Source: Holosporales bacterium
GTDB taxonomy: Bacteria; Pseudomonadota; Alphaproteobacteria; BNTO01
Assembly (NCBI GenBank): GCA_031257945.1
Contig: JAIRNU010000064.1
Location: 1-11,130, forward strand
Direction: 5' to 3'
Length of the DNA: 11,130 bases
The stretch's first letter is position 1. Each line of letters opens with the position of its first letter. Positions 1 to 6,919 of the stretch are shown one piece after another. The notes below the pieces were generated by a model. The model saw only the letters and a list, made by a program, of their open reading frames with translations, ran no database searches and was not told the origin of the DNA. The position numbers and the translations under genes are program-made.

Positions 1-158
1 TTTTTCTAACTTCATTCTGGAGGCCTTTTTGCTTTTTGTGAATACTGTATTTTTTATTTCGGGCTTTTCAGGCTTTTTTCACTACATATTTTTTCTCATA
101 TGTGTTTGATCTTGGACACAAGCAATAAAGTCTGACGATAAAAAAACACTGGACAAAG
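1..158. other. AT-rich non-coding stretch at window edge
   Basis: No convincing gene is visible. The plus strand is T-rich, with repeated GGCTTTT-like words around 22-80. It contains a run of seven A at 141-147, which is a T-run on the minus strand, downstream of the large secreted-protein gene. That run could help end minus-strand transcription, but no stable hairpin lies immediately before it. A possible 23-codon hydrophobic ORF starts at a GTG at 38 on the plus strand, 14 bases after a GGAGG. It is too short and too poorly spaced to call. Confidence 0.4.
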
Positions 159-249
159 GAATTGGCGATGCAATTTCTTGCCTCGCCCCTCGCCTACGCT
201 CTGCGCCACCCTACTACCCAGCACTCCTCGTCCACTCCGTCACCAATTC
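159..249. repeat. 91-bp G+C-rich block closed by a 7-bp inverted repeat
   Basis: GAATTGG (159-165) and CCAATTC (243-249) are perfect inverted repeats enclosing 77 bp. The interior is much more G+C-rich than its surroundings and strongly strand-skewed: C-rich on plus, G-rich on minus, with several GG to GGGG runs. Next to one arm is a small hairpin, GCAA/TTGC, whose loop is GAAA on the minus strand. One arm overlaps the stop codon of the secreted coiled-coil gene. The overall length and 7-bp closing stem recall a long-variable-arm tRNA, but there is no T-loop consensus (GGTTCRA), so it is not called a tRNA. It may be a structured 3' end, a small RNA or a fossil insertion; function unknown. Confidence 0.4.
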
Positions 250-2638
250 ACGCAATAGGCAAACTACTTGGCAAATGCACACATTCCGGCTTTTTGCTTA
301 TATCTATTGCCCAGAAATGGTACACCAAAAACCGTAACGCATCAAAAATAACTTGCGATTGTTTTTCTTGTCTTTCTATGTGTGACGCTACCGTCTCCGC
401 TAGAGCATCCACCTTTTTCTCCAACAAAGCCACCGGGGAGAATTGATTAATCTTTTTGATAATCTCCGCACAGTCTGGCAAAATATCCAAGAAGTTTCGA
501 AGACCGCAATAATACGTTTCCGGAATCACCAAGATATCATTTACTTTCCCAGCAAATAACGCCTCTAATTCCTGCCGTAGTTGGGCGATTTCTTCCAACG
601 CCTCAAGATCGTCCTCTGGGTATAATGATATCTCCTGAAGAATCGCGTGCACATCCTTAATCCAACCATACAGACCGAAATCCATTGCAGAAAAATGCGC
701 CGAATCGGAATATGACAAAATGTTGTCATTTGTATTGTTGACTATTGGAACACGAGGCCCAAAAATTTTGTGCAGCAATTTTACTATTGAGTTGGTAGTA
801 TAAGTGTCAGTTGTGGTCACAAACGTAACTATAGTATTGATGCTGTTCGTTATTTTATCGATCTGTGGTTTAAGATCTATAAGGTACCTATGCGTAGACC
901 ATGTCTCAAAATGTGAAACATAACTTTCAATAGACGGGCGGACTAACGGAATTGTCGAAAACCTAGAGTGCCCGATAAGTAAAGACTCTATAGACCCAAA
1001 GTAATATTGCGGGATAGAACCAATATCGTCAAGTATTGTCGTCAAAGCATGCATAGTATTTGAAAAATCTTCCTGATAGCCGTGTAAATCCAGTAATCGC
1101 GTAATATTCTGTAGCACATCAACAACACCTGTTTCAGAATCATGAATACCAGATAGTAACTTTTTTTGTGTATTACGTGTTTCTTCATTTACTATATGCC
1201 TTACATCGGCGATTACTTCATTTAGCTTTTCCTCCATATTGGATTCCAATTTTTTTTCGGTATCATTGATTTTGGTCGTAAGCGGTCCAACAACGTCGTA
1301 CCCTGAGCTTTGCAATATGTCTAAGACATCTGTGCGCATGTTACTTGACATCTCTTCTACAGAAGCCGCCAGCTCAGTTGCAATATTGCCAACCTCTGTT
1401 ACTACATTGCTAATTCTTTCCACCACTTGCTCCTCAAGACCTTGTTTAGCATCATCAATTTTTGCGACAACTTGACCAATGATACAGTTAGTTCCTTGCC
1501 GTACAGTATGACTCATTCCGGCAAGATACGTATTAGTTTGTGCGTCAATTTTTCGGCCGATCGCTCCCACCATATCATCTCTATAAGCATTTAGTGTTTC
1601 GCCGATTGTATTACTACTGTTTTGCTGTAAAAATGTTGCTAGCTTGTCATCAATGTTTTCCTCCAAAGCGTCTAGTTTACCAGTAATTTGTCCTATAACT
1701 CCATTTTCTGGCCCACTCAATATTTCCGTAATAACTTGGCCGACATCTTCCGATATCTGCCCAGCAATAGTACTTTCGGTATCTGTAACTTTTTCGATAA
1801 CTTTATCAATTACATAGGTAGCTCCTTGCCGTACGGTATGACTCAGCCCAGCAAGATACGCATTCGTTTGAAAGCTAATTTTTTGGCTAAGAGTATCAAT
1901 TACGCCGTTTTTATAGGAATCTAGCGTTGCACCAACTACATCATTACTTTGTGCGGCAATCTGTTGCGGTAAATCCTCTATACTACTCTTTATATCGCCA
2001 AGTGTTTCGTCAAGCATTCCTATGTCGTCTATAATAGTTTGTACTTGATCGAACATTGTCACTTCTTCTATATCAGCGTTTCCATTACTATCTAGAGAGA
2101 ACAGCAGCGTTGGTGGGGGCCCAAGCAAATTAGAAACAGATTGGTATTCTGGCAACGGAGCAGGATTCCCGATAAGACTTGAGGCTTCGATTTCAACAAG
2201 GTTTTGCTCATCTTTAGCATTAAAAACATCGGTTATTACTTTGACCATCTTGGGGCCAATAGGTGTCTCCACTTCTGAATCACCAATATATAGGATAATA
2301 GGGATAAATTCCTCGCCATCTAATGGATAATACAGGAACACCTTCTCTCCAGCATCGTATATTTCGCACATGTATTGCGAAATAATGGATAGGTCTTGCG
2401 TATCGGGCACTTGCGTTATTACGCTGAATTTCCCTAGGATACCATTCCTTTCGGTTTTAGAATGGATAGGGCACCTAATGTGCACGGCGTCATTGGCGTT
2501 GTGCAATACCTCGTTGAAACTTTCTAGTTCAGAATACGGGTGCGAAACATGTTCGATATGATTGCAATTTTGCTCAAAAGAAAAACACAATCCTGACAAA
2601 AGGGCAGCGCAGCAACCGCTTAACCAATATTTAACCAT
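248..2638 (-). CDS. large secreted coiled-coil protein with internal repeats, unknown family
   Basis: I do not recognise the family. From the ATG at 2638 the protein has 796 residues; a TTG at 2653 would add five. The ATG is preferred because a classical signal peptide follows at once (MVKYWLSGCC, hydrophobic to about residue 20). An LSGC lipobox-like string sits at residues 6-9, probably too close to the N-terminus for lipidation. Residues 20-190 look globular with a few Cys. Residues about 195-510 are heptad-rich helical sequence. Within this, two copies about 83 residues long (about 225-307 and 335-417) recur at exactly 110 residues, sharing AYLAGLSHTVRQG / TYLAGMSHTVRQG. Shorter VIGQ-x-x-x-K-[IL]-D units recur around them. 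The C-terminal third is mixed helical with no membrane anchor, so export to the periplasm, surface or host is inferred. It lies 74 bases after ftsI and may share its transcript. No Shine-Dalgarno sequence is obvious. Confidence 0.85.
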   Translation of the reverse strand: MVKYWLSGCCAALLSGLCFSFEQNCNHIEHVSHPYSELESFNEVLHNANDAVHIRCPIHSKTERNGILGKFSVITQVPDTQDLSIISQYMCEIYDAGEKVFLYYPLDGEEFIPIILYIGDSEVETPIGPKMVKVITDVFNAKDEQNLVEIEASSLIGNPAPLPEYQSVSNLLGPPPTLLFSLDSNGNADIEEVTMFDQVQTIIDDIGMLDETLGDIKSSIEDLPQQIAAQSNDVVGATLDSYKNGVIDTLSQKISFQTNAYLAGLSHTVRQGATYVIDKVIEKVTDTESTIAGQISEDVGQVITEILSGPENGVIGQITGKLDALEENIDDKLATFLQQNSSNTIGETLNAYRDDMVGAIGRKIDAQTNTYLAGMSHTVRQGTNCIIGQVVAKIDDAKQGLEEQVVERISNVVTEVGNIATELAASVEEMSSNMRTDVLDILQSSGYDVVGPLTTKINDTEKKLESNMEEKLNEVIADVRHIVNEETRNTQKKLLSGIHDSETGVVDVLQNITRLLDLHGYQEDFSNTMHALTTILDDIGSIPQYYFGSIESLLIGHSRFSTIPLVRPSIESYVSHFETWSTHRYLIDLKPQIDKITNSINTIVTFVTTTDTYTTNSIVKLLHKIFGPRVPIVNNTNDNILSYSDSAHFSAMDFGLYGWIKDVHAILQEISLYPEDDLEALEEIAQLRQELEALFAGKVNDILVIPETYYCGLRNFLDILPDCAEIIKKINQFSPVALLEKKVDALAETVASHIERQEKQSQVIFDALRFLVYHFWAIDISKKPECVHLPSSLPIA
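1388..1636 (-). repeat. repeat unit 2 within the secreted coiled-coil gene
   Basis: This is the second copy of an intragenic repeat with a period of exactly 330 bp. The best-conserved core is 1491-1540, where the plus strand reads CCTTGCCGTACAGTATGACT and continues in register with the other copy. The reading frame is kept, so this is a protein-level duplication of about 83 residues within a coiled-coil rod. Confidence 0.8.
1718..1966 (-). repeat. repeat unit 1 within the secreted coiled-coil gene
   Basis: This is the first copy (nearer the N-terminus) of the 330-bp-period repeat. Its core at 1821-1870 reads CCTTGCCGTACGGTATGACT on the plus strand, one mismatch from the other copy over these 20 bases. 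The flanks have diverged more, so the duplication is not recent or only the core is constrained. Confidence 0.8.
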
Positions 2639-2675
2639 AGCGCGCAAAAACAATACTCTAGCGTTACTATGCTTA

Positions 2676-2690
2676 GTTTATTGAATAAAC
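2676..2690. promoter_or_regulatory. 15-bp perfect palindrome between ftsI and the secreted gene
   Basis: GTTTATT-G-AATAAAC is a perfect 7-bp inverted repeat around a single base. It sits in the short gap after the ftsI stop and 38 bases before the ATG of the secreted coiled-coil gene. No T-run follows on the minus strand, so it is not an intrinsic terminator. A protein-binding operator or an mRNA processing site is possible; A+T-rich palindromes of this size also arise by chance. Confidence 0.35.
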
Positions 2691-2712
2691 ATTAACGATT
2701 TGTGAAAAGTGA

Positions 2713-4557
2713 TTACTTTTTATTTATACTAGTATTTTTTATTAATGCATCGATATCTTTAAATAATCGTACTTTTTCTATCGGCTCGGTAGCAGCACAC
2801 TGATATACAGCCCGGTTAACTTCGCTTGGCATTCGGCAAAGTTTGTGATTTTGTGCGGCTTGCTGGACTTCCGCAGCTTGCCCCAAAGCAACGGAATCGT
2901 CTGCTGGGGAGATGCTTATGCCTAGTAACGGCGCGATCCTTTCGATAATTTTTGCCGCGTATGGGGTTACGTTCCACCCGGCAGTTGCGTACCCAAAAGT
3001 TTTTTCAGTTGGTTTGGGAGCATCAAGCATTACTATAAGGACGTATTGCGGCTCGTGGAAAGGGAACCCGCAAACAATCGAAGTCATACGCGAAATGCTA
3101 TCGGAGTATCGCCCATTTTTGTTTTTATACGACGTTCCTGTTTTTGCAAAGACCTCATATCCGGCAACGTTTGCCCTCCGGCCAGTCCCGTTTAGAACAA
3201 CATCGCGCATAAACTCCCTAATGATTTTTGATGTATTACGAGACACAATCTTTACATCTCGGCGCTTTTTATTACAAATTATTGTCGGTTCTATTAAAAC
3301 GCCATCATTAATAATCCCATTTACTACCGTGAGTATTTTAAGCGGGCTCACCGCAATTCCGTACCCGTACGAAGAGGACATTGCCGTGGCTTCAGTCCAC
3401 TTTTTGGGGTAAATCGGTCGTCCCATTTCGGGAAGTTCGATACTTGCAGGGTCGAAAAGCCCAAAATCTTCGAAATACTTGCGTTGGATTATGGCCCCGC
3501 CAAATTGTTGCAATATTTTTATGGCCGCAATATTCGACGAATACAAAAAGGCTTCGCGGAGGCTAAGTACTCTATTCTTGCCCCTAAAATCAGTAACTAA
3601 AAATCTGCCTATTCGTACTGGTTCAGTTGCGTCGAATTGGCTATTCATTGATACACGTCCAGATTCCAACGCAATAGCCACATTTAAAATTTTCAAAACA
3701 GATCCTGGCTCGTTTATCCCCAATGTATTTCTGTTAAAACGGCTTTCCAGTGGGCTATCTCCTGGGTGATTCAGGTCAAACGTTGGCAAAGACTCCATCC
3801 CTATAATTTCCCCTGTTTTTACGTGCATGAGGATGGCATTGCCCCCAATAGCAGAGAATTCTTTTATGGCGTCCGACAGCATGTGTAACAATATGTGCTG
3901 CACACGGATATCTATTGACAGCCGTAGTGGGGCATTACTTTGCCACAAAAATCCGTCAAATGCGTTTTCTACCCCCGCAATGCCCCGTCCGTCTATATCG
4001 CAAAATCCGATTATGTGGCTGGCAAGGTTGCTATACGGATAAACCCGTTTGTAATCCTTTTTTAGGTAAATACCGGGGATCCCTAAGTATTGAACGGCTT
4101 TTTGTTTTTTAGGAGTAAGGTGGCGCGCAATCCATATAAAGCTTTTCCCTGATGTTAATTTTTTTTCTAACTCCTCGACTGTATACTCAGGAAAAATAGT
4201 CTGAAGCTGTTGAGCGGCGCCTTGCTTATCGACAATATCGTACGTATTAGCGTATACTGAGGCCGTAACCAGGTGCGTTGCAAGGATATTACCGTTTCTA
4301 TCGATAATGTCCGCACGCGGAACAGGTTGGCCAATAAGCGGGCCAGCACAGCTTAGGTTATAGCTTTTCCTTGGTCCAAACACCATGATATCAACAAGAC
4401 GCACGCATATTAGAAAGAAGAAAAACAAAAAGGTCGTAGCGACCAGCAGCAACCTCCAATTCGCCAGCGAAGAGAAAGCGTCGTACAGTACGGTCTCATT
4501 CCAGACGCCTAGCTGTTTTGACATTTTCTGTAATGATTTTTGAAAAAACGATCTCAT
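2713..4557 (-). CDS. ftsI: septal peptidoglycan transpeptidase FtsI (PBP3)
   Basis: This is a class B penicillin-binding protein that cross-links septal peptidoglycan in the divisome. The 614 residues show a short cytoplasmic N-terminus and one membrane segment at about 35-57. The PBP dimerisation (pedestal) domain follows at about 75-205, with RADIIDRNGNILA and the IAGVE motif near 193. The transpeptidase domain carries all three catalytic motifs: SVLK with Ser286 and Lys289 (after NEPG), SSN at 340-342 and KTG at 472-474. There are no PASTA domains. About 65 residues beyond the usual end of the transpeptidase domain look poorly conserved. The ATG overlaps the ftsL stop by four bases (ATGA), which fits translational coupling, and a purine-rich AGAAGAG lies just upstream. 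An intact active site suggests the organism makes at least septal peptidoglycan. Confidence 0.95.
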   Translation of the reverse strand: MRSFFQKSLQKMSKQLGVWNETVLYDAFSSLANWRLLLVATTFLFFFFLICVRLVDIMVFGPRKSYNLSCAGPLIGQPVPRADIIDRNGNILATHLVTASVYANTYDIVDKQGAAQQLQTIFPEYTVEELEKKLTSGKSFIWIARHLTPKKQKAVQYLGIPGIYLKKDYKRVYPYSNLASHIIGFCDIDGRGIAGVENAFDGFLWQSNAPLRLSIDIRVQHILLHMLSDAIKEFSAIGGNAILMHVKTGEIIGMESLPTFDLNHPGDSPLESRFNRNTLGINEPGSVLKILNVAIALESGRVSMNSQFDATEPVRIGRFLVTDFRGKNRVLSLREAFLYSSNIAAIKILQQFGGAIIQRKYFEDFGLFDPASIELPEMGRPIYPKKWTEATAMSSSYGYGIAVSPLKILTVVNGIINDGVLIEPTIICNKKRRDVKIVSRNTSKIIREFMRDVVLNGTGRRANVAGYEVFAKTGTSYKNKNGRYSDSISRMTSIVCGFPFHEPQYVLIVMLDAPKPTEKTFGYATAGWNVTPYAAKIIERIAPLLGISISPADDSVALGQAAEVQQAAQNHKLCRMPSEVNRAVYQCAATEPIEKVRLFKDIDALIKNTSINKK

Positions 4558-4988
4558 CTCTTCTTTTTTTTCCCCTGTGTGGCGTGAGCAGATTCCTTGC
4601 GTGCTAGGCCGCTGCTTTTTTGTGTACGTGTGCTAGAAGGCGTATGGTTATATTCGCTGGTCGCATTGTCTCCAACGATAGCGGCAAGTCCATCCCTATC
4701 GTACTCCCCGAAGCCGCTGTTTTGCAAATCGCTATATGCAACGATTTGTTGCCCGCGGATGGGGCGCAGCTGCAAATGCTTCTTTGAAAGGGCGAACAAT
4801 CTTTCTGGGTCGTTGAGATACGCCCACTCAGCGTTCAAAACGTGAAGCTCCTCTTGTTTTTCATGAATTGCTCTGCGCAAGGCCTTATGTTCATTCTCCA
4901 GGTCAAGTACAGTATACTTCACTTGAAATAGCGCAGCAAGCAATCCTAGTATTACGCAAGACGGCAGTAGTATATGTTTTTTACCCAT
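4554..4988 (-). CDS. ftsL: cell division protein FtsL
   Basis: FtsL is a bitopic divisome scaffold that pairs with FtsB/DivIC and helps activate FtsWI. This 144-residue protein has a basic start (MGKKH), one membrane segment at about 6-23 and a coiled coil at about 27-56. The motif AEWAYLNDPERLFALSKKHL (53-72) is the signature seen in alphaproteobacterial FtsL. A low-complexity hydrophilic tail (about 95-144) ends in a lysine cluster; such tails vary between species. Its ATG shares one base with the rsmH stop (TAATG), and a GGAGGG lies about ten bases upstream inside rsmH. Placement between rsmH and ftsI is the standard dcw order and supports the call more than sequence alone, since FtsL diverges quickly. 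Confidence 0.9.
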   Translation of the reverse strand: MGKKHILLPSCVILGLLAALFQVKYTVLDLENEHKALRRAIHEKQEELHVLNAEWAYLNDPERLFALSKKHLQLRPIRGQQIVAYSDLQNSGFGEYDRDGLAAIVGDNATSEYNHTPSSTRTQKSSGLARKESAHATQGKKKKR

Positions 4989-6076
4989 TACTCAAGCCCT
5001 CCGTTTTTCACCAAAACAGCCCGCAATCTTGCTGAACGACTCCGCGGATTCCTCTCTATTTCGCTTTTTGATGGGCGGACCACTTTGCGAATCTTCTCTT
5101 CAATAAAAACACCGCGTGGCCCAGGGGTGCTGTTCCGTTGCACCCAATTCTTAATTATTCGATCCTCTAGGGAGTGGAAAGCAACCGTCACAACGCAAAC
5201 TTGTTTGATTTTACTCTCCCCGGTCAAGTCTACAACTTTATTCAGCGCTACCTCAATTTCTTTTAACTCGTCATTAACAAAGATCCGCAATGCTTGGAAT
5301 GTTTTAGTACAGGGATCTATTGCTGTTGTTCTTGGAACAACTGAACGAATAATATCTGCTAATTTTAGTGTACTATCGATTGGGCGCCCTTGCACAATGG
5401 CACGGCTGATTTTCTTAGCAAAGCGTTCCTCGCCGTAGTATTTAAGAATCTGGTAAATATCGTTCTCTTTGTACGTATTTACAACGCTACTTGCTGTTAG
5501 AGGTGTTTTACCCATGCGCATATCCAGCGGCCCATCGTATCGAAAAGAAAACCCACGCTCTGCGCTATCAAGCTGAAAAGACGAAAGACCAAAATCGAAG
5601 ACTATCCCGTCAAAGCGCCGGCCTCGCATAATCGTACCAATTTCACTAAATTTCGATAAGAAAAACTCGATGCGTGAGGGGTACCTTTTGGCGAGGGCTT
5701 TTGCGCGCGTTTGAGCCTCCCAGTCGCAATCAATTGCTATCACCCTGGTATCTGCGGCTTCTAATATCGCTTCGGTATATCCGCCGCCGCCAAATGTTGC
5801 ATCTACGTATACGCTGCCGGGTTGCGGGGTAAGATTGTGCAGCATTTCTTGTAGCAAAACTGGTGTGTGCCCAGTGGGCGCAGTGGGCTCAGCATTATCA
5901 GCGCAATCCCTGCCATTAACGACGTTTGTTGGGGCAAACTCAGAGTGCTTTGTGCCAGATCCTGTTGACGTTGCTTCTAATTCTGCTTGATCACCTCTAC
6001 TCTCTCGCTCGCTTAGAGTTGACATCCCTGGCACAATTGAATATTCCGTAACCGAACAACGGCGGGACTCTACCAT
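4988..6076 (-). CDS. rsmH: 16S rRNA m4C1402 methyltransferase RsmH (MraW)
   Basis: This is the SAM-dependent N4-methyltransferase acting on C1402 in the 16S rRNA decoding centre. Family motifs are all present: HTPVLLQEML at the start of the conserved fold, the SAM loop VDATFGGGGYTEAIL, and FDFGLSSFQLD then RGFSFRYDGPLDMRM. Further on are YGEERFAKKI, FHSLEDRIIK and the C-terminal NPRSRSARLRAV. The ATG at 6076 is chosen because AGGGGA lies a few bases upstream, giving 362 residues. A GTG at 6115 and an ATG at 6025 are alternatives. Even from 6025, about 50 low-complexity residues precede the HTPVLL motif, where typical family members start only a few residues before it. The gene starts inside a decayed duplicate of the upstream secreted gene, which may explain the extension. 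It is translationally coupled to ftsL. Confidence 0.95.
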   Translation of the reverse strand: MVESRRCSVTEYSIVPGMSTLSERESRGDQAELEATSTGSGTKHSEFAPTNVVNGRDCADNAEPTAPTGHTPVLLQEMLHNLTPQPGSVYVDATFGGGGYTEAILEAADTRVIAIDCDWEAQTRAKALAKRYPSRIEFFLSKFSEIGTIMRGRRFDGIVFDFGLSSFQLDSAERGFSFRYDGPLDMRMGKTPLTASSVVNTYKENDIYQILKYYGEERFAKKISRAIVQGRPIDSTLKLADIIRSVVPRTTAIDPCTKTFQALRIFVNDELKEIEVALNKVVDLTGESKIKQVCVVTVAFHSLEDRIIKNWVQRNSTPGPRGVFIEEKIRKVVRPSKSEIERNPRSRSARLRAVLVKNGGLE

Positions 6077-6237
6077 TTTTCCCCTAGCATTTTCAATAGG
6101 CACACTTGCTTGCACGGCCCATTAGCCATGCGTTCTAACGCATCGATAACAACATTAGCGTCCCACGTGTTCTGAGACGCTATTTCTTTTGCCTTCTTTA
6201 TAGATGATCTGGCGTCTTTAGCTGCCGCTAAATGTCC
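6070..6237 (-). pseudogene. remnant of a duplicated small secreted-protein gene
   Basis: The minus frame here translates through SIKKAKEIASQNTWDANVVI and aligns without gaps to residues 45-77 of the protein encoded just upstream (SLIEEVAKAVSKNTYDADAA region). By hand, 65 of 99 bases and 11 of 33 residues match. No start codon precedes the homology: a TAG closes the frame at 6238-6240. An ATG at 6251 lies in another frame and stops after seven codons, so a frameshift probably separated start from body. The frame ends inside the rsmH start region (TAG at 6070-6072). It is read as a broken, truncated paralogue; a translated short protein by frameshifting is possible but unsupported. Confidence 0.65.
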
Positions 6238-6254
6238 CTAATTGCTTCCATTTT

Positions 6255-6665
6255 CTATCCCTGCAACGCTCGAAGTACACCATGAGCACGCTCAAGCGCG
6301 TCATTGATATGGTTGGAGAGAACACTCGGATCCCTTAGGAGGTCCTCAAGTAGAGAGATGAGTTCCCGTATTTTCTGCCGCGCTTTAGGGTCGGTGATCT
6401 CTTTTAAATTTACAATAACTTTCAACTTGCGACGTGCTTTGTCTAACTTATCGTCAGCAGCATCAGCGTCATATGTGTTCTTAGACACTGCTTTTGCTAC
6501 CTCCTCTATCAATGATATAACCTCTTTAGCTTCCGCTGATGGATCTACCTTATCAGCAGTACTCTCTATATTTTCTCCCTGTCCACTACTATCCGCTTGA
6601 ATGTTAGGACAGAGCAAACAGCTACCACTAAGGCATAACAGGCAGCCTAAAATTTTTTTTACCAT
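6255..6665 (-). CDS. small secreted helical protein, unknown family
   Basis: I do not recognise this 136-residue protein. It opens with a clear signal peptide: MVKK, a Cys-rich hydrophobic stretch at about 5-20, and a likely cleavage after NIQA at residue 24. No proper lipobox precedes any of the early cysteines. The mature part is charged and predicted almost wholly helical (about 43-83 and 93-135), with a Lys/Arg-rich middle and leucine-rich C-terminal half. There is no membrane anchor, so it is probably periplasmic or exported. The ATG at 6665 has GGAG about seven bases upstream and a consensus promoter further up. A frameshifted partial copy lies directly downstream before rsmH. This is the first gene of the minus-strand block that includes rsmH-ftsL-ftsI. 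Confidence 0.8.
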   Translation of the reverse strand: MVKKILGCLLCLSGSCLLCPNIQADSSGQGENIESTADKVDPSAEAKEVISLIEEVAKAVSKNTYDADAADDKLDKARRKLKVIVNLKEITDPKARQKIRELISLLEDLLRDPSVLSNHINDALERAHGVLRALQG

Positions 6666-6691
6666 ATAAACTCCGAATTAACCTCTAATAC

Positions 6692-6707
6692 TTACACTGT
6701 AATGTAA
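6692..6707. promoter_or_regulatory. TTACA/TGTAA palindrome over the minus-strand -10 box
   Basis: TTACA-C-TGTAA (6692-6702) is an 11-bp palindrome followed at once by a second TGTAA (6703-6707). It covers the -10 hexamer of the promoter for the small secreted gene, the usual place for a repressor operator. The regulator is unknown and the repeat is short. Confidence 0.35.
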
Positions 6708-6724
6708 AGGCCAAGTGTTGTCAA
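6696..6724 (-). promoter_or_regulatory. sigma70-type promoter for the small secreted gene / dcw block
   Basis: On the minus strand a perfect TTGACA (6724-6719) is followed by a 17-base spacer and TACAGT (6701-6696). Transcription would start near 6689, about 25 bases before the ATG at 6665, leaving room for the GGAG ribosome site. No other clear promoter is seen before rsmH, so this one may also drive rsmH-ftsL-ftsI. Confidence 0.65.
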
Positions 6725-6754
6725 GTCGTACACAAGTAAAAAAGATAATACAAA

Positions 6755-6773
6755 GTGAAGCTTCCAACTTCAC
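6755..6773. repeat. small inverted repeat in the divergent intergenic region
   Basis: GTGAAG (6755-6760) and CTTCAC (6768-6773) form a 6-bp stem with a 7-base loop. It lies upstream of both divergent promoters, where a shared regulator could bind. A plus-strand TTGACA at 6803-6808 has no good -10 at normal spacing. Confidence 0.25.
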
Positions 6774-6864
6774 GCTTGCGATATCTTTGTTAGCCCGTGT
6801 TTTTGACAAGTGTACTGGACTAGGCGTAGTTAGGTGGTAAATAGGCAAATGTTTCAATGCGATT

Positions 6865-6894
6865 TTTACACGCAGGGAAATTTGCACCTATAAT
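6865..6894 (+). promoter_or_regulatory. sigma70-type promoter for the prepilin peptidase-uppP-topA operon
   Basis: TTTACA (6865-6870), an 18-base spacer and a perfect TATAAT (6889-6894) predict a start near 6901. This gives a leader of about 70 bases before the prepilin peptidase ATG, containing the AAGGAGG and a short leader ORF. It is the best plus-strand promoter in the intergenic region. Confidence 0.65.
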
Positions 6895-6919
6895 TCGAAT
6901 TGCTCTTAAGGTTCTTCCC

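Noticed and set aside
38..109. 23-codon hydrophobic ORF on the plus strand starting at GTG
   Set aside because: Very short, 14 bases from its GGAGG, low-complexity T-rich sequence, and no neighbour context.
159..249. A serine-type tRNA suggested by a 91-base length and a 7-bp closing stem
   Set aside because: No T-loop consensus, no D-arm or anticodon arm of proper size on either strand, and no 3' CCA context.
162..446. 94-codon open frame on the plus strand overlapping the 3' end of the secreted gene
   Set aside because: It runs through the skewed C-rich block and then antisense to a clear coding region; composition is unlike a protein and no ribosome site is seen.
2639..2653. TTG start at 2653 for the secreted coiled-coil gene
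   Set aside because: The ATG at 2638 directly begins a classical signal peptide; the extra five residues add nothing and TTG is rarer.
2912..3412. 166-codon open frame on the plus strand opposite ftsI
   Set aside because: Antisense to the transpeptidase domain with all catalytic motifs on the other strand; no ribosome site or recognisable protein features.
4974..5438. 154-codon open frame on the plus strand opposite rsmH
   Set aside because: Antisense shadow of conserved rsmH motifs.
6077..6115. GTG start at 6115 for rsmH
   Set aside because: The ATG at 6076 has AGGGGA just upstream, and the extra stretch overlaps the decayed duplicate and has no family similarity.
6803..6832. Second plus-strand promoter from a perfect TTGACA at 6803
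   Set aside because: No acceptable -10 hexamer at 16-18 bases, and the TTTACA/TATAAT pair downstream is better.
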